Notes: generated by a model not told the origin, from the letters alone. DNA of 64,000 nucleotides from Komagataeibacter intermedius TF2 (GCF_000964425.1 NZ_BANF01000012.1:83857-147856); one strand, 5' to 3'. Shown: positions 53,850 through 63,939, counted from the stretch's first letter. A program made the numbers and translations.

Positions 53850-54709
53850 ACAGTCAGGAGCGGAACGTGTGGGGCAGCGAGGATGTCTCGTCGGGCAAGG
53901 ATGCCGGGGATGAGAACTTTCCCGTTGGCTCCCTGCTGATCAGCCGCAGGCTGCGTCCGCATGTCCATGCCTATTATGATTTTGCCCGCGTGATCGATGA
54001 CATCGTCGATACCGACCGGCTGGATGCGGATGCCAAGATCACGCGCCTCAACGCCATGGAGGACGTGGTGCTGGGCAGGCGCGCGGCGCCGCAGCGGTCG
54101 GATGCGCAGACGGCGGTGCGCGTGGGCCGTACGCTGGCACAGACCGGGGTGTCCACCGACACCGCCACCGACCTGATCGTGGCCTTCCGGCAGGATGCGG
54201 TGAAGAACCGTTATGATACGTGGGAGGAACTGGAGGAATACTGCCGTTATTCCGCCAACCCCGTCGGTCGCTTCCTGCTGCAGCTGCATGGCGAGGACGC
54301 GGGCACGTTCGGTCCGTCCGATGCGCTGTGCACAGCGCTGCAGATCATCAATCACCTGCAGGACTGCGCCGATGACCTGCGCAACCTGGACCGCTGCTAC
54401 CTGCCGCGTCCGTGGCTGGAGCGCGAGGGCGTCAGCGTGGATGACCTGCGCCATGGCCATACGCTGCCGGGGATGCGGCGGGTGTTCAATGCGCTGCTGG
54501 ACCGGGTGGATGAACTCAACCGGCATGCGGCGCTGCTGCCCGGCCTGATCCGTGACCGGCGCATGCGCATGGAGGCGGCGGTTATCGTGGGCCTGTCAAG
54601 GCGTCTGGCGCAGCGGCTGCGGGTGGAAGACCCCATTGCGGGCCGCGTCAAGCTGTCGCGCATGGATGTGGCGCGCGCGCTTGCGGGGGCCATGCGCACG
54701 CTGGTCTGA
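53846..54709 (+). CDS. hpnC: Squalene synthase HpnC (hydroxysqualene synthase)
   Basis: A 287-residue isoprenoid synthase with both aspartate-rich motifs: ARVIDDIVDTD near residue 50 and NHLQDCADDLRN near 175, the latter before CYLPRPWLE. In the three-gene bacterial squalene route it converts presqualene diphosphate into hydroxysqualene. It starts with a GTG coupled to hpnB. Confidence 0.93.
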   Translation: MNSQERNVWGSEDVSSGKDAGDENFPVGSLLISRRLRPHVHAYYDFARVIDDIVDTDRLDADAKITRLNAMEDVVLGRRAAPQRSDAQTAVRVGRTLAQTGVSTDTATDLIVAFRQDAVKNRYDTWEELEEYCRYSANPVGRFLLQLHGEDAGTFGPSDALCTALQIINHLQDCADDLRNLDRCYLPRPWLEREGVSVDDLRHGHTLPGMRRVFNALLDRVDELNRHAALLPGLIRDRRMRMEAAVIVGLSRRLAQRLRVEDPIAGRVKLSRMDVARALAGAMRTLV

Positions 54710-54791
54710 TGGGCGCGATTTTGTCCTTGGTCGTGATTGCCGCTAAGAACAGGCGGAACTGAAATTCGTAAAGTGAACGGAACACGCGGGA

Positions 54792-55673
54792 ATGGGTTTT
54801 TTGCGCGCGCGGCATGATGAGGCCCCGGTAATGGGCTGCGATCCCGCCGATCTGGCCGAGGTGGAGCAGATCGTGGTGCGGTCGGGCACGTCCTTTGGCA
54901 AGGGAATGCGTATCCTGCCGCCCGAACGGCGGTATGGCATGTATGCGGTCTATGCCTTCTGTCGCCTTGTCGATGATGTGGCCGATGATGAAGGCGAGCC
55001 GGACGACAAGTGCCGCAGGCTGGAAGACTGGCGTGCCCGCATTGCCCGTCTGTATGCGGGCGAGGCGCGTGACGGGATTGACCGCGTGCTGATGGCGACA
55101 ATCCGCCGTTTCGACCTGCGCCAGCAGGACTTCAATGACGTGATCGACGGGATGGAAATGGACGCCCGTGGCCCCGTCGTCGCGCCGGATGAGGCGACAT
55201 TCGACCTCTACTGCGACCGCGTGGCCTCCGCCGTGGGCCGGCTGTCAGTGCGGGTGTTCGGTGATGCCTCGGCCCATGCTGATCAGGTCGCCTACCATCT
55301 GGGGCGCGCGCTGCAGATTACCAACATCCTGCGCGACGTGGCGGAGGATGCGCGTCTGGGCCGGCTGTACCTGCCGCGTGAACTGCTGGAACGCTTTGGC
55401 ATAACGCCCCAGCCCGCCGCCGTGGTGCATGCGCCCCGGCTGGAACAGGTGGGGCGTATCCTTGCCGGTCGCGCGCATGACCATTTCCGTGCGGCCAGCC
55501 GCGCCATGCGACTGTGTGACCGCACGGCCATGCGGCCCGCGCGCGTCATGGGCGCGACCTACGCCGCCATCCTTGCAGCACAGGAACGGCAGGGATGGGG
55601 CACGCCGGAAAAGCGTGTCTCCCTGTCCCGCCCGCGCAAGGTGCTGGTGGCGCTGCGCGCGCTGGTGGCCTGA
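54792..55673 (+). CDS. hpnD: Presqualene diphosphate synthase HpnD
   Basis: A 293-residue prenyl-condensing enzyme. FCRLVDDVADDEGEP is the first Asp-rich motif and NILRDVAEDARLGRLYLPRELL the second, with IDGMEMD between. It joins two farnesyl diphosphates into presqualene diphosphate. ATG 54792 gives the family N-terminus (F/YxVRxSGTSF-like VVRSGTSFGKGM). It follows hpnC by 82 bases, the longest gap of the operon apart from that before shc, and is three bases before hpnE. Confidence 0.94.
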   Translation: MGFLRARHDEAPVMGCDPADLAEVEQIVVRSGTSFGKGMRILPPERRYGMYAVYAFCRLVDDVADDEGEPDDKCRRLEDWRARIARLYAGEARDGIDRVLMATIRRFDLRQQDFNDVIDGMEMDARGPVVAPDEATFDLYCDRVASAVGRLSVRVFGDASAHADQVAYHLGRALQITNILRDVAEDARLGRLYLPRELLERFGITPQPAAVVHAPRLEQVGRILAGRAHDHFRAASRAMRLCDRTAMRPARVMGATYAAILAAQERQGWGTPEKRVSLSRPRKVLVALRALVA

Positions 55674-55676
55674 CCC

Positions 55677-56993
55677 ATGCCGGGACATGTCCATATTGTA
55701 GGTGGCGGACTGGCCGGGCTGTCGGCGGCGGTTGAACTGGCGGGGGGCAGCGAGCGTGTCAGCGTGTACGAGGCCGGTCCCGCCTGTGGCGGCCGGGCAC
55801 GGTCCTATCTTGACCGCCAGCTTGGCTGCCGGATCGACAATGGCAACCACCTGCTGCTGTCGGGCAACCCGGCGGTGTATCGCTATCTTGGCCTGATCGG
55901 CGCACAGGATACGCTGGTGGGGCCGAAGCGTCCGGTTTTCCCGTTCGTGGACCTTGCCGACCGGCTGCGCTGGACGCTGGACCTGTCACGCGGGCGGGTG
56001 CCGTTATGGGTGCTGTCAAAACGCAGGCGCGTGCCCGGCATGCGGCTGGCGGAACTGCGCGGGCTGCTGGCGCTGATGGAGGCGACGCCCGACATGGTGG
56101 TGTCGGACTGCCTGCAGCCCGGCAGCCTTGCCCGCAGGCTGCTTGAACCTTTTGCCATATCCGTCCTCAACACCATGCCCGATACCGGCAGCGCCGCCCT
56201 GCTGGGCGCCGTGGTGAAGGAAAGCCTTGCACGGGGGGGGCGCAACTGCCTGCCCCGCTTCCCGGCGGTCGGGCTGTCGGAAAGCTTCGTGGACCCGGCG
56301 CTTGATCACCTGTCGGTACTGAAGGCTGAAGTGCGGACCGGCAGTCGTGTCAGCGCGGTCGAGATGGCCGATGGCGGCGTTGCCGCCCTGCATGTGGGGG
56401 ATGAACGGATTGCGCTGGGGCCGAATGATACGGTGATCATGGCGGTGCCAGCACCCGTGGCGGCCAGCCTGCTGGCGGGCGACCTGCCGGGGTTCAGCGC
56501 CCCGGATGAGTTCGAGTCGATCCTGAACGTGCACTTCCTGCTGCCCGATGCCCCGGTGCTGACCGGCGGGCTGGCGCAGGCCCGTTTTATCGGGGTTGTG
56601 GGCGGTATCAGCGAATGGGTGTTCGTCAAGGACCGGATCCTGTCGGTTACGGTCAGTGCCGCCAACCGCTACGCCACGCGCGACCTTGATGAACTGGCGG
56701 CCATTATCTGGAACGAAGTCCGCGCCGCGATCGACCCGGCGGCGACGGCCCCCCTGCCGGTCGCCATGCCGCCGCTGCGTATCGTGCGTGAAAAACGCGC
56801 AACCTTCGCCGCGACCGTGCAGCAGGACCGTCTGCGGCCCGCCACGCGGACCATGGCGCCCAACCTGCTGCTGGCGGGCGACTGGACGGCAACCGGATTG
56901 CCCGCCACAATCGAAGGCGCAATCAGGTCAGGTGCCGCGGCGGCGCAGGCTGTCCATGCCCGCAGGAATACGCCGGGCCGACCGGAACAATGA
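55677..56993 (+). CDS. hpnE: Hydroxysqualene dehydroxylase HpnE
   Basis: A 438-residue FAD-dependent amine-oxidase-like enzyme. The dinucleotide motif HIVGGGLAGLSAAVELA opens the protein, and the second part of the cofactor site is in GRARSYLDRQLGCRIDNGNH. The C-terminal LLLAGDWTATGLPATIEGAIRSG closes the FAD site. It reduces hydroxysqualene to squalene in the HpnCDE route. Tightly coupled to hpnD. Confidence 0.93.
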   Translation: MPGHVHIVGGGLAGLSAAVELAGGSERVSVYEAGPACGGRARSYLDRQLGCRIDNGNHLLLSGNPAVYRYLGLIGAQDTLVGPKRPVFPFVDLADRLRWTLDLSRGRVPLWVLSKRRRVPGMRLAELRGLLALMEATPDMVVSDCLQPGSLARRLLEPFAISVLNTMPDTGSAALLGAVVKESLARGGRNCLPRFPAVGLSESFVDPALDHLSVLKAEVRTGSRVSAVEMADGGVAALHVGDERIALGPNDTVIMAVPAPVAASLLAGDLPGFSAPDEFESILNVHFLLPDAPVLTGGLAQARFIGVVGGISEWVFVKDRILSVTVSAANRYATRDLDELAAIIWNEVRAAIDPAATAPLPVAMPPLRIVREKRATFAATVQQDRLRPATRTMAPNLLLAGDWTATGLPATIEGAIRSGAAAAQAVHARRNTPGRPEQ

Positions 56994-57042
56994 TGTACGG
57001 ATCTGCAACAGGCCCCCGTCATGACACGGGGAACGTGGAATA

Positions 57043-59076
57043 ATGGCAAAGACACCCGAGACGACGACCACAGCAACCCGCACCCGCAAGACGACAGCAA
57101 CACCCCGCCGGGCGACCAGACCCCGTGTCGCGCCGGATGCCCCGCTGGACCCGGCCGATCTGGATCAGGCGGTGACGCGCGCGCATGCGGCGCTGGGCAG
57201 GCGGCAGGCAGATGACGGGCACTGGGTCTTTGACCTGGAGGCCGACGCCACCATCCCGGCGGAATACGTGCTGCTGGAACATTATCTGGACCGCATCGAC
57301 CCCGATCTGGAACAGCGGATCGGCATATATCTGCGTCGGCTTCAGGGCGCGCATGGTGGCTGGCCACTGTATCAGGACGGAACGTTCGACCTGTCAGCTT
57401 CGGTCAAGGCGTATTTTGCCCTCAAGGCGATTGGCGACAGCGTGCATGCGCCGCACATGGTGCGCGCGCGGCAGGCCATCCTTGACCATGGCGGGGCGGA
57501 ACGGACCAATGTGTTCACCCGCATCCAGCTTGCCCTGTTTGGTGACGTGCCGTGGGACGCGGCTCCCGTCATGCCGGTCGAAATCATGCTGCTGCCGCGC
57601 AGGGCGCTGTTCTCGGTGTGGAACATGTCGTACTGGTCGCGCACGGTGATCGCGCCGCTGCTGGTGCTGGCTGCACTCCGTCCCACCGCGGTTAATCCGC
57701 GCCGGGTGCATGTGCACGAACTGTTCGTGACACCGCCGGGAAAGGTACGGGACTGGATTCGCGGGCCATACCGCTCCGTCTGGGGGCATGTGTTCCGGTA
57801 TGCGGATGCGGTGCTGCGGCCCGCTGAACGCCTGATCCCCGAAAAGACCCGCCGCCGGGCCATACAGGCGGCGGTCGATTTCATCGAGCCACGGCTGAAC
57901 GGGCGGGATGGGCTGGGCGCCATTTACCCCGCCATGGCCAATACGGTCATGATGTTCCGCGCGCTGGGCATATCTGATGACGACCCGCGCGCAAAAGCCG
58001 CGTGGGAGGCAGTAAGGCGCCTGCTGGTCAATCAGGGCAAGGAAACCTACTGCCAGCCCTGCGTCTCCCCCGTCTGGGATACCGGCCTTGCCGGTCATGC
58101 CATGATCGAGGCCGCATCCGGCCCCAGCGGCATCGCGCCGGAGGAGACCAGGCAGAAACTGGCGACTGCCGCAAGGTGGCTGCGTGAACGCCAGATACTG
58201 GACGTCAGGGGTGACTGGTCCATCAACCGCCCCGGTGTCCGGCCTGGCGGGTGGGCGTTCCAGTACGCCAACGACTATTATCCCGATGTGGATGACACTG
58301 CCGTTGTCGGCATGCTGCTGCACCGCGATGGCGACCCGGCCAATGCGGATGCGATTGCCCGCGCGCGGGAATGGATCATCGGCATGCAGGGCAGCAATGG
58401 CGGCTGGGGCGCGTTCGATGTTGATAACAGCCGCGACGTGCTCAACCACATTCCCTTTGCCGACCATGGTGCCTTGCTTGACCCGCCCACGGCGGATGTG
58501 ACGGCGCGCTGCATTTCCTTCCTTGCGCAACTGCGTCAGGTCGAGGACCATGGCGCGATCGAACGCGGTATCGCCTATCTGCGCAGGGAGCAGGAAAAGG
58601 ATGGGTCGTGGTTCGGGCGCTGGGGCACCAACTACATCTATGGCACGTGGTCCGTGCTGTGCGCGCTCAATGCCGCCGGGATGCCGCATGGCGATCCCAT
58701 GATTATCCGTGCGGTCGACTGGCTCCGCCGCCACCAGCGCGCCGATGGCGGCTGGGGCGAAGGCTGCGACAGTTATGAAGGCGGTGCGCATGGTGACTAT
58801 AAGCAGAGCCTGCCTTCGCAGACAGCATGGGCCGTACTGGGCATGATGGCGGTCGGCCTGCGGGATGATCCGGCCGTGGCGCGGGGCATTGCCTGGCTGG
58901 GCCGCGCGCAGGGCAGGAATGGCGAATGGAAGGAAGAACCCTATAACGCCGTCGGTTTCCCCAGGGTATTTTACCTGCGCTACCATGGCTACCGGCAGTT
59001 CTTCCCGCTTCTGGCCCTGTCGCGGTACCGGAACATGCAGCTGAGCAATTCCGGCCGTGTTGGCTACGGTTTCTGA
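57043..59076 (+). CDS. shc: Squalene-hopene cyclase
   Basis: A 677-residue class II triterpene cyclase. The catalytic DVDDTA is at residues 415-420, and several QW motifs (for example GSNGGWGAFDVDN, DGSWFGRWGTNYIYGTWS, ADGGWGEGC, GRNGEWKEEPYN) span the protein. It folds squalene into hopene and diplopterol at the inner membrane. About 45 Thr/Arg/Pro-rich residues precede the core. It follows hpnE by 49 bases. Confidence 0.96.
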   Translation: MAKTPETTTTATRTRKTTATPRRATRPRVAPDAPLDPADLDQAVTRAHAALGRRQADDGHWVFDLEADATIPAEYVLLEHYLDRIDPDLEQRIGIYLRRLQGAHGGWPLYQDGTFDLSASVKAYFALKAIGDSVHAPHMVRARQAILDHGGAERTNVFTRIQLALFGDVPWDAAPVMPVEIMLLPRRALFSVWNMSYWSRTVIAPLLVLAALRPTAVNPRRVHVHELFVTPPGKVRDWIRGPYRSVWGHVFRYADAVLRPAERLIPEKTRRRAIQAAVDFIEPRLNGRDGLGAIYPAMANTVMMFRALGISDDDPRAKAAWEAVRRLLVNQGKETYCQPCVSPVWDTGLAGHAMIEAASGPSGIAPEETRQKLATAARWLRERQILDVRGDWSINRPGVRPGGWAFQYANDYYPDVDDTAVVGMLLHRDGDPANADAIARAREWIIGMQGSNGGWGAFDVDNSRDVLNHIPFADHGALLDPPTADVTARCISFLAQLRQVEDHGAIERGIAYLRREQEKDGSWFGRWGTNYIYGTWSVLCALNAAGMPHGDPMIIRAVDWLRRHQRADGGWGEGCDSYEGGAHGDYKQSLPSQTAWAVLGMMAVGLRDDPAVARGIAWLGRAQGRNGEWKEEPYNAVGFPRVFYLRYHGYRQFFPLLALSRYRNMQLSNSGRVGYGF

Positions 59077-59091
59077 CAGGGGGCGGTAACA

Positions 59092-59772
59092 ATGTCCGAT
59101 AGTGTATCTGTGTCCCCATTTTCCCGGCTGGGTATCGTGGTGGGGATGGAGGCGGAAGCATCCCTGATCCGTCCTTTCCTGCCCACGGCCCGTTTCGGGT
59201 TGAGCGGGGCCACCCTGTCCGGTGCGCGGCAGGCCGTGCTGGATCTGGTGGAAAGCGGGGTGGATGCGCTGCTGTCCTTCGGGCTTGCGGCGGGGCTGGA
59301 TCCCGCGCTTCGGCCCGGGGCGGTGGTCATGTCGCGCCATGTCATGGTCAATGGCGAACGTCTGCCTGCCGCCCCCGCCCTGCTGGACTGGCTGGGGGCG
59401 GACCGGGCGGATGTCATCAATGGCGACCTGCTGCATAGCGACGTGATCGTCACCGCAGCCACGCGCAAGACGGCCCTGTTCCACCAGACAGGGTGCGTGG
59501 CGCTGGATATGGAAAGTGGCGTGGTGGCGGAAATGGCCGCGGCCCGGCAGGTGCCCTTTGCCGTCATGCGCGTCGTGTGCGACCCGGCGGACCGGACCCT
59601 GCCACCCGCTGCGGTTGTGGCGCTGCGGCCGGATGGCAGTCTGGCGGTCGGGGCGCTTGTGCGCAGCATTGCCTGCAACCCGTTCCAGATTCCGGCGCTG
59701 ATCCGGGTGGGACGGGATGCGGGGCAGGCGCGCGCGGCGGCAAAGGCGGCACTGGAACGGCGTTTTTCCTGA
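59092..59772 (+). CDS. hpnG: Adenosylhopane nucleosidase/phosphorylase HpnG
   Basis: A 226-residue purine-nucleoside-phosphorylase-like enzyme that removes adenine from adenosylhopane on the way to bacteriohopanetetrol. IVVGMEAEASLI opens the fold, SFGLAAGLDPALRPGAVVMS is typical, and the CVALDMESGVVAEMAA helix holds the catalytic Glu. It comes 15 bases after shc. The adenosylhopane-forming hpnH is not in the window. Confidence 0.92.
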   Translation: MSDSVSVSPFSRLGIVVGMEAEASLIRPFLPTARFGLSGATLSGARQAVLDLVESGVDALLSFGLAAGLDPALRPGAVVMSRHVMVNGERLPAAPALLDWLGADRADVINGDLLHSDVIVTAATRKTALFHQTGCVALDMESGVVAEMAAARQVPFAVMRVVCDPADRTLPPAAVVALRPDGSLAVGALVRSIACNPFQIPALIRVGRDAGQARAAAKAALERRFS

Positions 59773-60093
59773 TCCGGACCGGGGCCGTCATCAGTGCAGG
59801 CAGGAATGACCGGGCGTGTGGCACGCGGATGTGATATGCGTTGCCATGGCAGGGGAACCGTGCGCGGGTGTCCGCCTGTCACGACGTTATTGAATTAACT
59901 GTTTGATTTTAAGTCGTTTTTAGTGTGTTCCGGGTCCGTGTATCCATGCCGGATGGATGCACCATGCGGGATGCAGCCCGTTATTTCGCTTCCTTGATGC
60001 CTGCTGCGATGTAGGCAATTGATTCGCATCAATGTCACGGACGGCAGATCAGCGTGACATATTGCCGGTTGTAAAAAACAGGGGGAGACAGCC
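59773..60093. other. Intergenic region before ackA
   Basis: About 320 bases between hpnG and ackA. The stretch 59885-59930 is unusually AT-rich and is the best candidate for the ackA-xfp promoter, though no box pair stands out. The ackA ribosome site AGGGGGAGACAGCC is directly before its ATG. No gene, RNA or repeat was recognised. Confidence 0.5.
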
Positions 60094-61305
60094 ATGACGC
60101 GCGCTGTGCTGGCACTGAACGCAGGATCATCCAGCCTGAAGTTCGCCCTGTTCGCCATTGAACCGGGGGAAACGGCAGCCTCCCCCAGCCATCGCATTGC
60201 ATCAGGGGAGCTTGAGGGAATCGGCATCCACCCCCATTTCGTCGCCCATGATGCAGCCGGCCGCGTGCTGGTGGATGAAAAATGGGCCCCCGTGGCCGAG
60301 GGCGCCGGGGATGCGGCGCATCATGGCCCCATGGCGACGCTCATGGAATGGGTGGGCAGGCAGCTGGGGAATGTGGATCTCATGGCGGTTGGCCATCGCG
60401 TGGTGCATGGTGGCCCGGAATTCATCGCCCCCGTGCGGGTCACCCCGGATATTCTGGCCCGGCTTGCGGCCCTGACCCCCTTTGCCCCGCTGCACCAGCC
60501 CGGCAGCCTTGCGCCGATCCGTGCGCTGTTGGAGCAGCATCCCGACCTGCCGCAGGTCGCGTGTTTCGATACCGGCTTCCATCATACCCTGCCCGCGGTT
60601 GCGCAGGCGCAGGCCCTGCCGCGGGATTACGCCGCCCGGGGCGTGCGACGGTACGGGTTTCATGGGCTATCGTACGAATACATTGCGTCCGCTCTGCGCA
60701 CGCGCGCGCCACATCTGGCGCAGGGGCGGACAATTGTCGCGCATATCGGCAGCGGGGGCAGTCTGTGCGCCCTGCAGGCCGGGCGCAGCATTGATACCAC
60801 CATGGGCTTTTCGGTGCTGGATGGCCTGGTCATGGGGACACGGTGCGGGCATCTGGACCCCGGCGTCATCCTGTACATGCTCAAGGAAGAAGGGCTGGGT
60901 GCGGCGGAGATCGAAAATATCCTCTACCACCGCTCCGGACTGCTGGGGGTGTCAGGCCTGTCGGCGGATATGCGCGACCTGCACGCCCATGCCGGGGTCA
61001 GCCCCGAGGTGACGCAGGCGCTTGACCTGTTCGTCTATCGTTTTGCCCAGCAGGCCGGCGGCATGATGGCGGCGCTGCAGGGGCTGGACGGGCTGGTGTT
61101 TACCGCGGGCATCGGGGAACATGACGCCCTGATCCGTGCGGCGATCTGCAAACGGCTGGAATGGGCGGGTGTCCGCCTTGATGCGCAGGCCAATGCCGCG
61201 CACCACGAAATCATAAGCATGCCCGATAGTGCCGTGGAGGTGCGGGTCATCCCCACCGATGAGGAAACGACAATCCGTCGGCATGTGCTGATGTGTCTGT
61301 CCTGA
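60094..61305 (+). CDS. ackA: Acetate kinase
   Basis: A 403-residue ASKHA-fold kinase interconverting acetyl-phosphate and acetate with ADP/ATP. VLALNAGSSSLKF is the N-terminal motif, GHRVVHGG and RYGFHGLSYEY form the active site, and GFSVLDGLVMGTRCGHLDPG is the nucleotide-binding stretch. GIGEHDALIR near the C-terminus completes the set. It is co-oriented with xfp 42 bases downstream, whose product acetyl-phosphate it would use to make ATP. Confidence 0.96.
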   Translation: MTRAVLALNAGSSSLKFALFAIEPGETAASPSHRIASGELEGIGIHPHFVAHDAAGRVLVDEKWAPVAEGAGDAAHHGPMATLMEWVGRQLGNVDLMAVGHRVVHGGPEFIAPVRVTPDILARLAALTPFAPLHQPGSLAPIRALLEQHPDLPQVACFDTGFHHTLPAVAQAQALPRDYAARGVRRYGFHGLSYEYIASALRTRAPHLAQGRTIVAHIGSGGSLCALQAGRSIDTTMGFSVLDGLVMGTRCGHLDPGVILYMLKEEGLGAAEIENILYHRSGLLGVSGLSADMRDLHAHAGVSPEVTQALDLFVYRFAQQAGGMMAALQGLDGLVFTAGIGEHDALIRAAICKRLEWAGVRLDAQANAAHHEIISMPDSAVEVRVIPTDEETTIRRHVLMCLS

Positions 61306-61347
61306 ACGCAGGCCGGACAGGGATAGAATGTCTCGGAAGGAACGGAA

Positions 61348-63717
61348 ATGAGTGAAACTGCATCCGCAACGCCGCTGTCCGCAGCGGATGTCGCGCTGTT
61401 CAACAAGTGGTGGCATGCAGCAAACTATCTGTCGATTGCCCAGATCTACCTGCTGACGAACCCGCTGCTGCGTGAACCGCTGAAGCTGGAACATACCAAG
61501 CCCCGGCTGCTGGGCCACTGGGGCACCACGCCGGGCCTGAACTTCCTGTACCTGCACCTCAACCGCATCATCCGCGAACAGGATCGCAGCATCCTGTTCG
61601 TGGCGGGGCCGGGCCACGGAGCGCCGGGTGTGGTGGCGAGCACCTATCTGGAAGGCACGTACAGCGAGTATTTCCCCGAAGTATCGCAGGATGCGGATGG
61701 TCTGGCGAAGCTGGTCAAGCAGTTCTCCTTCCCCGGTGGCATTCCCAGCCATGCGGCGCCCACCACGCCGGGTTCCATCAATGAAGGTGGCGAACTGGGG
61801 TATTCGCTGTCCCACGCCTATGGCGCGGCGTTCGATAATCCAGACCTGGTCGTGGCCTGTGTTGTGGGCGATGGCGAAGCCGAAACCGGGCCGATGGCGA
61901 CGTCGTGGCACAGCAACAAGTTCCTGGACCCGAAGACTGATGGCGCGGTCCTGCCGATCCTGCACCTGAACGGCTACAAGATCGCCAATCCGACCGTGCT
62001 TGCCCGTATCCCGACCGAGGAACTGCTCAGCCTGTTCCGGGGCTACGGCTATGACCCGATCGAGGTGGCGGGCGATGATCCCGACACCATGCACCAGAAA
62101 ATGGCCGTGGCGATGGACACGGCCTTTGCAAAGATTGCGGACATCCAGAAAGCCGCGCGCGAGAAGAATGAAACCGCGCGTCCGGCATGGCCCATGATCA
62201 TCATGCGCACGCCCAAGGGCTGGACCTGTCCCAAGACGGTCGATGGCCTGCGCACGGAAGGGTACTGGCGCGCCCATCAGGTGCCCATTACCGACATGAC
62301 CAACCCGACCCACCTGAAGCTGCTGGACGAATGGCTGCATAGCTACAGGCCGGAAGAACTGTTTGACGAGAATGGCACCCTGATGCCGGAAATCGCGGCG
62401 CTGGCGCCCAAGGGCGACCGCCGCATGAGCGCCAACCCGCACGCCAATGGCGGCCTGCTGCGCCGTGACCTGCGCCTGCCGGATGTGACGGAGTATGCCG
62501 TGACCGTCTCCTCGCCGGGGCATGAACTTGGCGAAGGTACCCGCGTACTGGGCACGTGGCTGCGTGATGTGATGAAGGCCAATCTGTCTGCCCGCAACTT
62601 CCGCGTGCTGGCGCCCGATGAAAACAACTCCAACCGCCTGAACGCGGTGCTGGACGTGACCAACCGGGCGTGGAATGCCGAGACCTTCGATTACGATGAC
62701 CATCTGGCGGTTGATGGTCATGTGATGGAAATCCTGAGCGAACACACCTGCCAGGGCTGGCTGGAGGGGTATCTGCTGACCGGTCGCCATGGCTTCATGT
62801 CATGCTATGAGGCATTCATCCACATCGTGGATTCGATGGTTAACCAGCATGCCAAATGGATCAAGCAGGCGGATGAGGTCTCATGGCGTGCGCCGATCGC
62901 ATCACTGAACTACCTGCTGACATCGCATGTGTGGCGGCAGGATCATAACGGGTTCAGCCATCAGGATCCCGGTTTCATCGATCATGTGCTGAACAAGAAG
63001 GCCAAGACGGTGCGGGTGTTCCTGCCGCCTGATGGCAACACCCTGCTGTGTGTGGCCAAATCCTGTCTTGAAAGCCGTGACCGCGTGAACGTGATCGTGG
63101 CAGGCAAGCAGCCCGAACCACAGTGGCTGGACATGGATTCCGCCATTGCGCATTGCGCCAAGGGCATCGGGATCTGGGAATGGGCCAGCAACGACAAGGG
63201 CGGTGAACCCGATGTGGTCATGGCCTGTGCCGGTGACGTGCCGACAATCGAAACGCTGGCAGCCGTGCAGTTGCTGAACAAGCACCTGCCGGACCTGAAG
63301 ATCCGTGTGATCAATGTGGTTGACCTGCTGACCCTTGAATCGAAGTCCCAGCATCCCGATGGTCTGGATGATTTCGTGTTTGACAGCCTGTTTACCACCG
63401 ACAAGCCGGTGATTTTCGCGTTCCATGGCTATCCCGCGCTGATTCACAAGCTGATTTACAAGCGGACCAACTGCCGCAACTTCCATGTGCATGGTTATCG
63501 GGAAGAAGGGTCCACCACCACGCCGTTCGATATGACGGTGCGGAACAACCTGGACCGTTTCCATCTGGTGCAGAACGTTATCCGGCATGTGCCAGGGCTG
63601 GCGGCCAGGGCGGCGTATGCGAACCAGGCCATCAGTGACAAGCTGGTCGAGCACAAGCGTTACGTGGCTGAATATGGTCAGGACCTGCCGGAAATCCGCA
63701 ACTGGCGCTGGTCATAA
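61348..63717 (+). CDS. xfp: Xylulose-5-phosphate/fructose-6-phosphate phosphoketolase
   Basis: A 789-residue thiamine-diphosphate enzyme that splits sugar phosphates with inorganic phosphate to acetyl-phosphate and a shorter sugar phosphate. Conserved blocks are [51 protein letters not shown] with the ThDP site, and [14 protein letters not shown]. The C-terminus keeps [15 protein letters not shown]. Full family length. With ackA it forms a phosphoketolase shunt in which carbon passes to acetate plus ATP without loss of CO2. Confidence 0.96.
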   Translation: MSETASATPLSAADVALFNKWWHAANYLSIAQIYLLTNPLLREPLKLEHTKPRLLGHWGTTPGLNFLYLHLNRIIREQDRSILFVAGPGHGAPGVVASTYLEGTYSEYFPEVSQDADGLAKLVKQFSFPGGIPSHAAPTTPGSINEGGELGYSLSHAYGAAFDNPDLVVACVVGDGEAETGPMATSWHSNKFLDPKTDGAVLPILHLNGYKIANPTVLARIPTEELLSLFRGYGYDPIEVAGDDPDTMHQKMAVAMDTAFAKIADIQKAAREKNETARPAWPMIIMRTPKGWTCPKTVDGLRTEGYWRAHQVPITDMTNPTHLKLLDEWLHSYRPEELFDENGTLMPEIAALAPKGDRRMSANPHANGGLLRRDLRLPDVTEYAVTVSSPGHELGEGTRVLGTWLRDVMKANLSARNFRVLAPDENNSNRLNAVLDVTNRAWNAETFDYDDHLAVDGHVMEILSEHTCQGWLEGYLLTGRHGFMSCYEAFIHIVDSMVNQHAKWIKQADEVSWRAPIASLNYLLTSHVWRQDHNGFSHQDPGFIDHVLNKKAKTVRVFLPPDGNTLLCVAKSCLESRDRVNVIVAGKQPEPQWLDMDSAIAHCAKGIGIWEWASNDKGGEPDVVMACAGDVPTIETLAAVQLLNKHLPDLKIRVINVVDLLTLESKSQHPDGLDDFVFDSLFTTDKPVIFAFHGYPALIHKLIYKRTNCRNFHVHGYREEGSTTTPFDMTVRNNLDRFHLVQNVIRHVPGLAARAAYANQAISDKLVEHKRYVAEYGQDLPEIRNWRWS

Positions 63718-63751
63718 GGCATCGGTGTCCAGAAGGGACATGAACGAAAGG

Positions 63752-63781
63752 GGGAGGGCAGTAATGCTCTTCCCTTTTTTT
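63752..63781 (+). terminator. Intrinsic terminator after xfp
   Basis: GGGAGGGCA and TGCTCTTCCC pair (with one bulged T and a G:T pair) around a GTAA loop, followed by seven T. It lies about 35 bases after the xfp stop. Confidence 0.8.
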
Positions 63782-63818
63782 ATGCCAGTGTCGGAATATC
63801 CTGCCATTTGTAATGAAT

Positions 63819-63900
63819 AAAAGTTTTTGGGTGCAGATTTTTTCCAACAAAGGAGTGTTCTTCGAAGCTTTTTGGAAAAATCTTCACCAAAAACTTCTTT
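63819..63900. repeat. Dispersed palindrome, copy 7 (full-length)
   Basis: The longest copy. Arm AAGTTTTTGGGTGCAG then ATTTTTTCCAA pairs with TTTGGAAAAATCTTC then ACCAAAAACTT across a loop of about 24 bases. It shows the intact unit from which the other copies seem to be reduced. It lies between the xfp terminator and the end of the next minus-strand gene. Confidence 0.75.
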
Positions 63901-63939
63901 TTGAATTTTACGAAGCCATTTTTATTTGAATAGATGCAA

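Noticed and set aside
57394..59484. A 696-codon open frame antisense to shc and hpnG
   Set aside because: High GC content keeps antisense frames open. Its composition is shadow-like (rich in Arg, His, Gln, Gly) and the sense strand encodes an obvious cyclase.
60952..62790. A 612-codon open frame antisense to ackA/xfp
   Set aside because: Same reason: the sense genes are full-length and conserved, and the antisense product is low-complexity.
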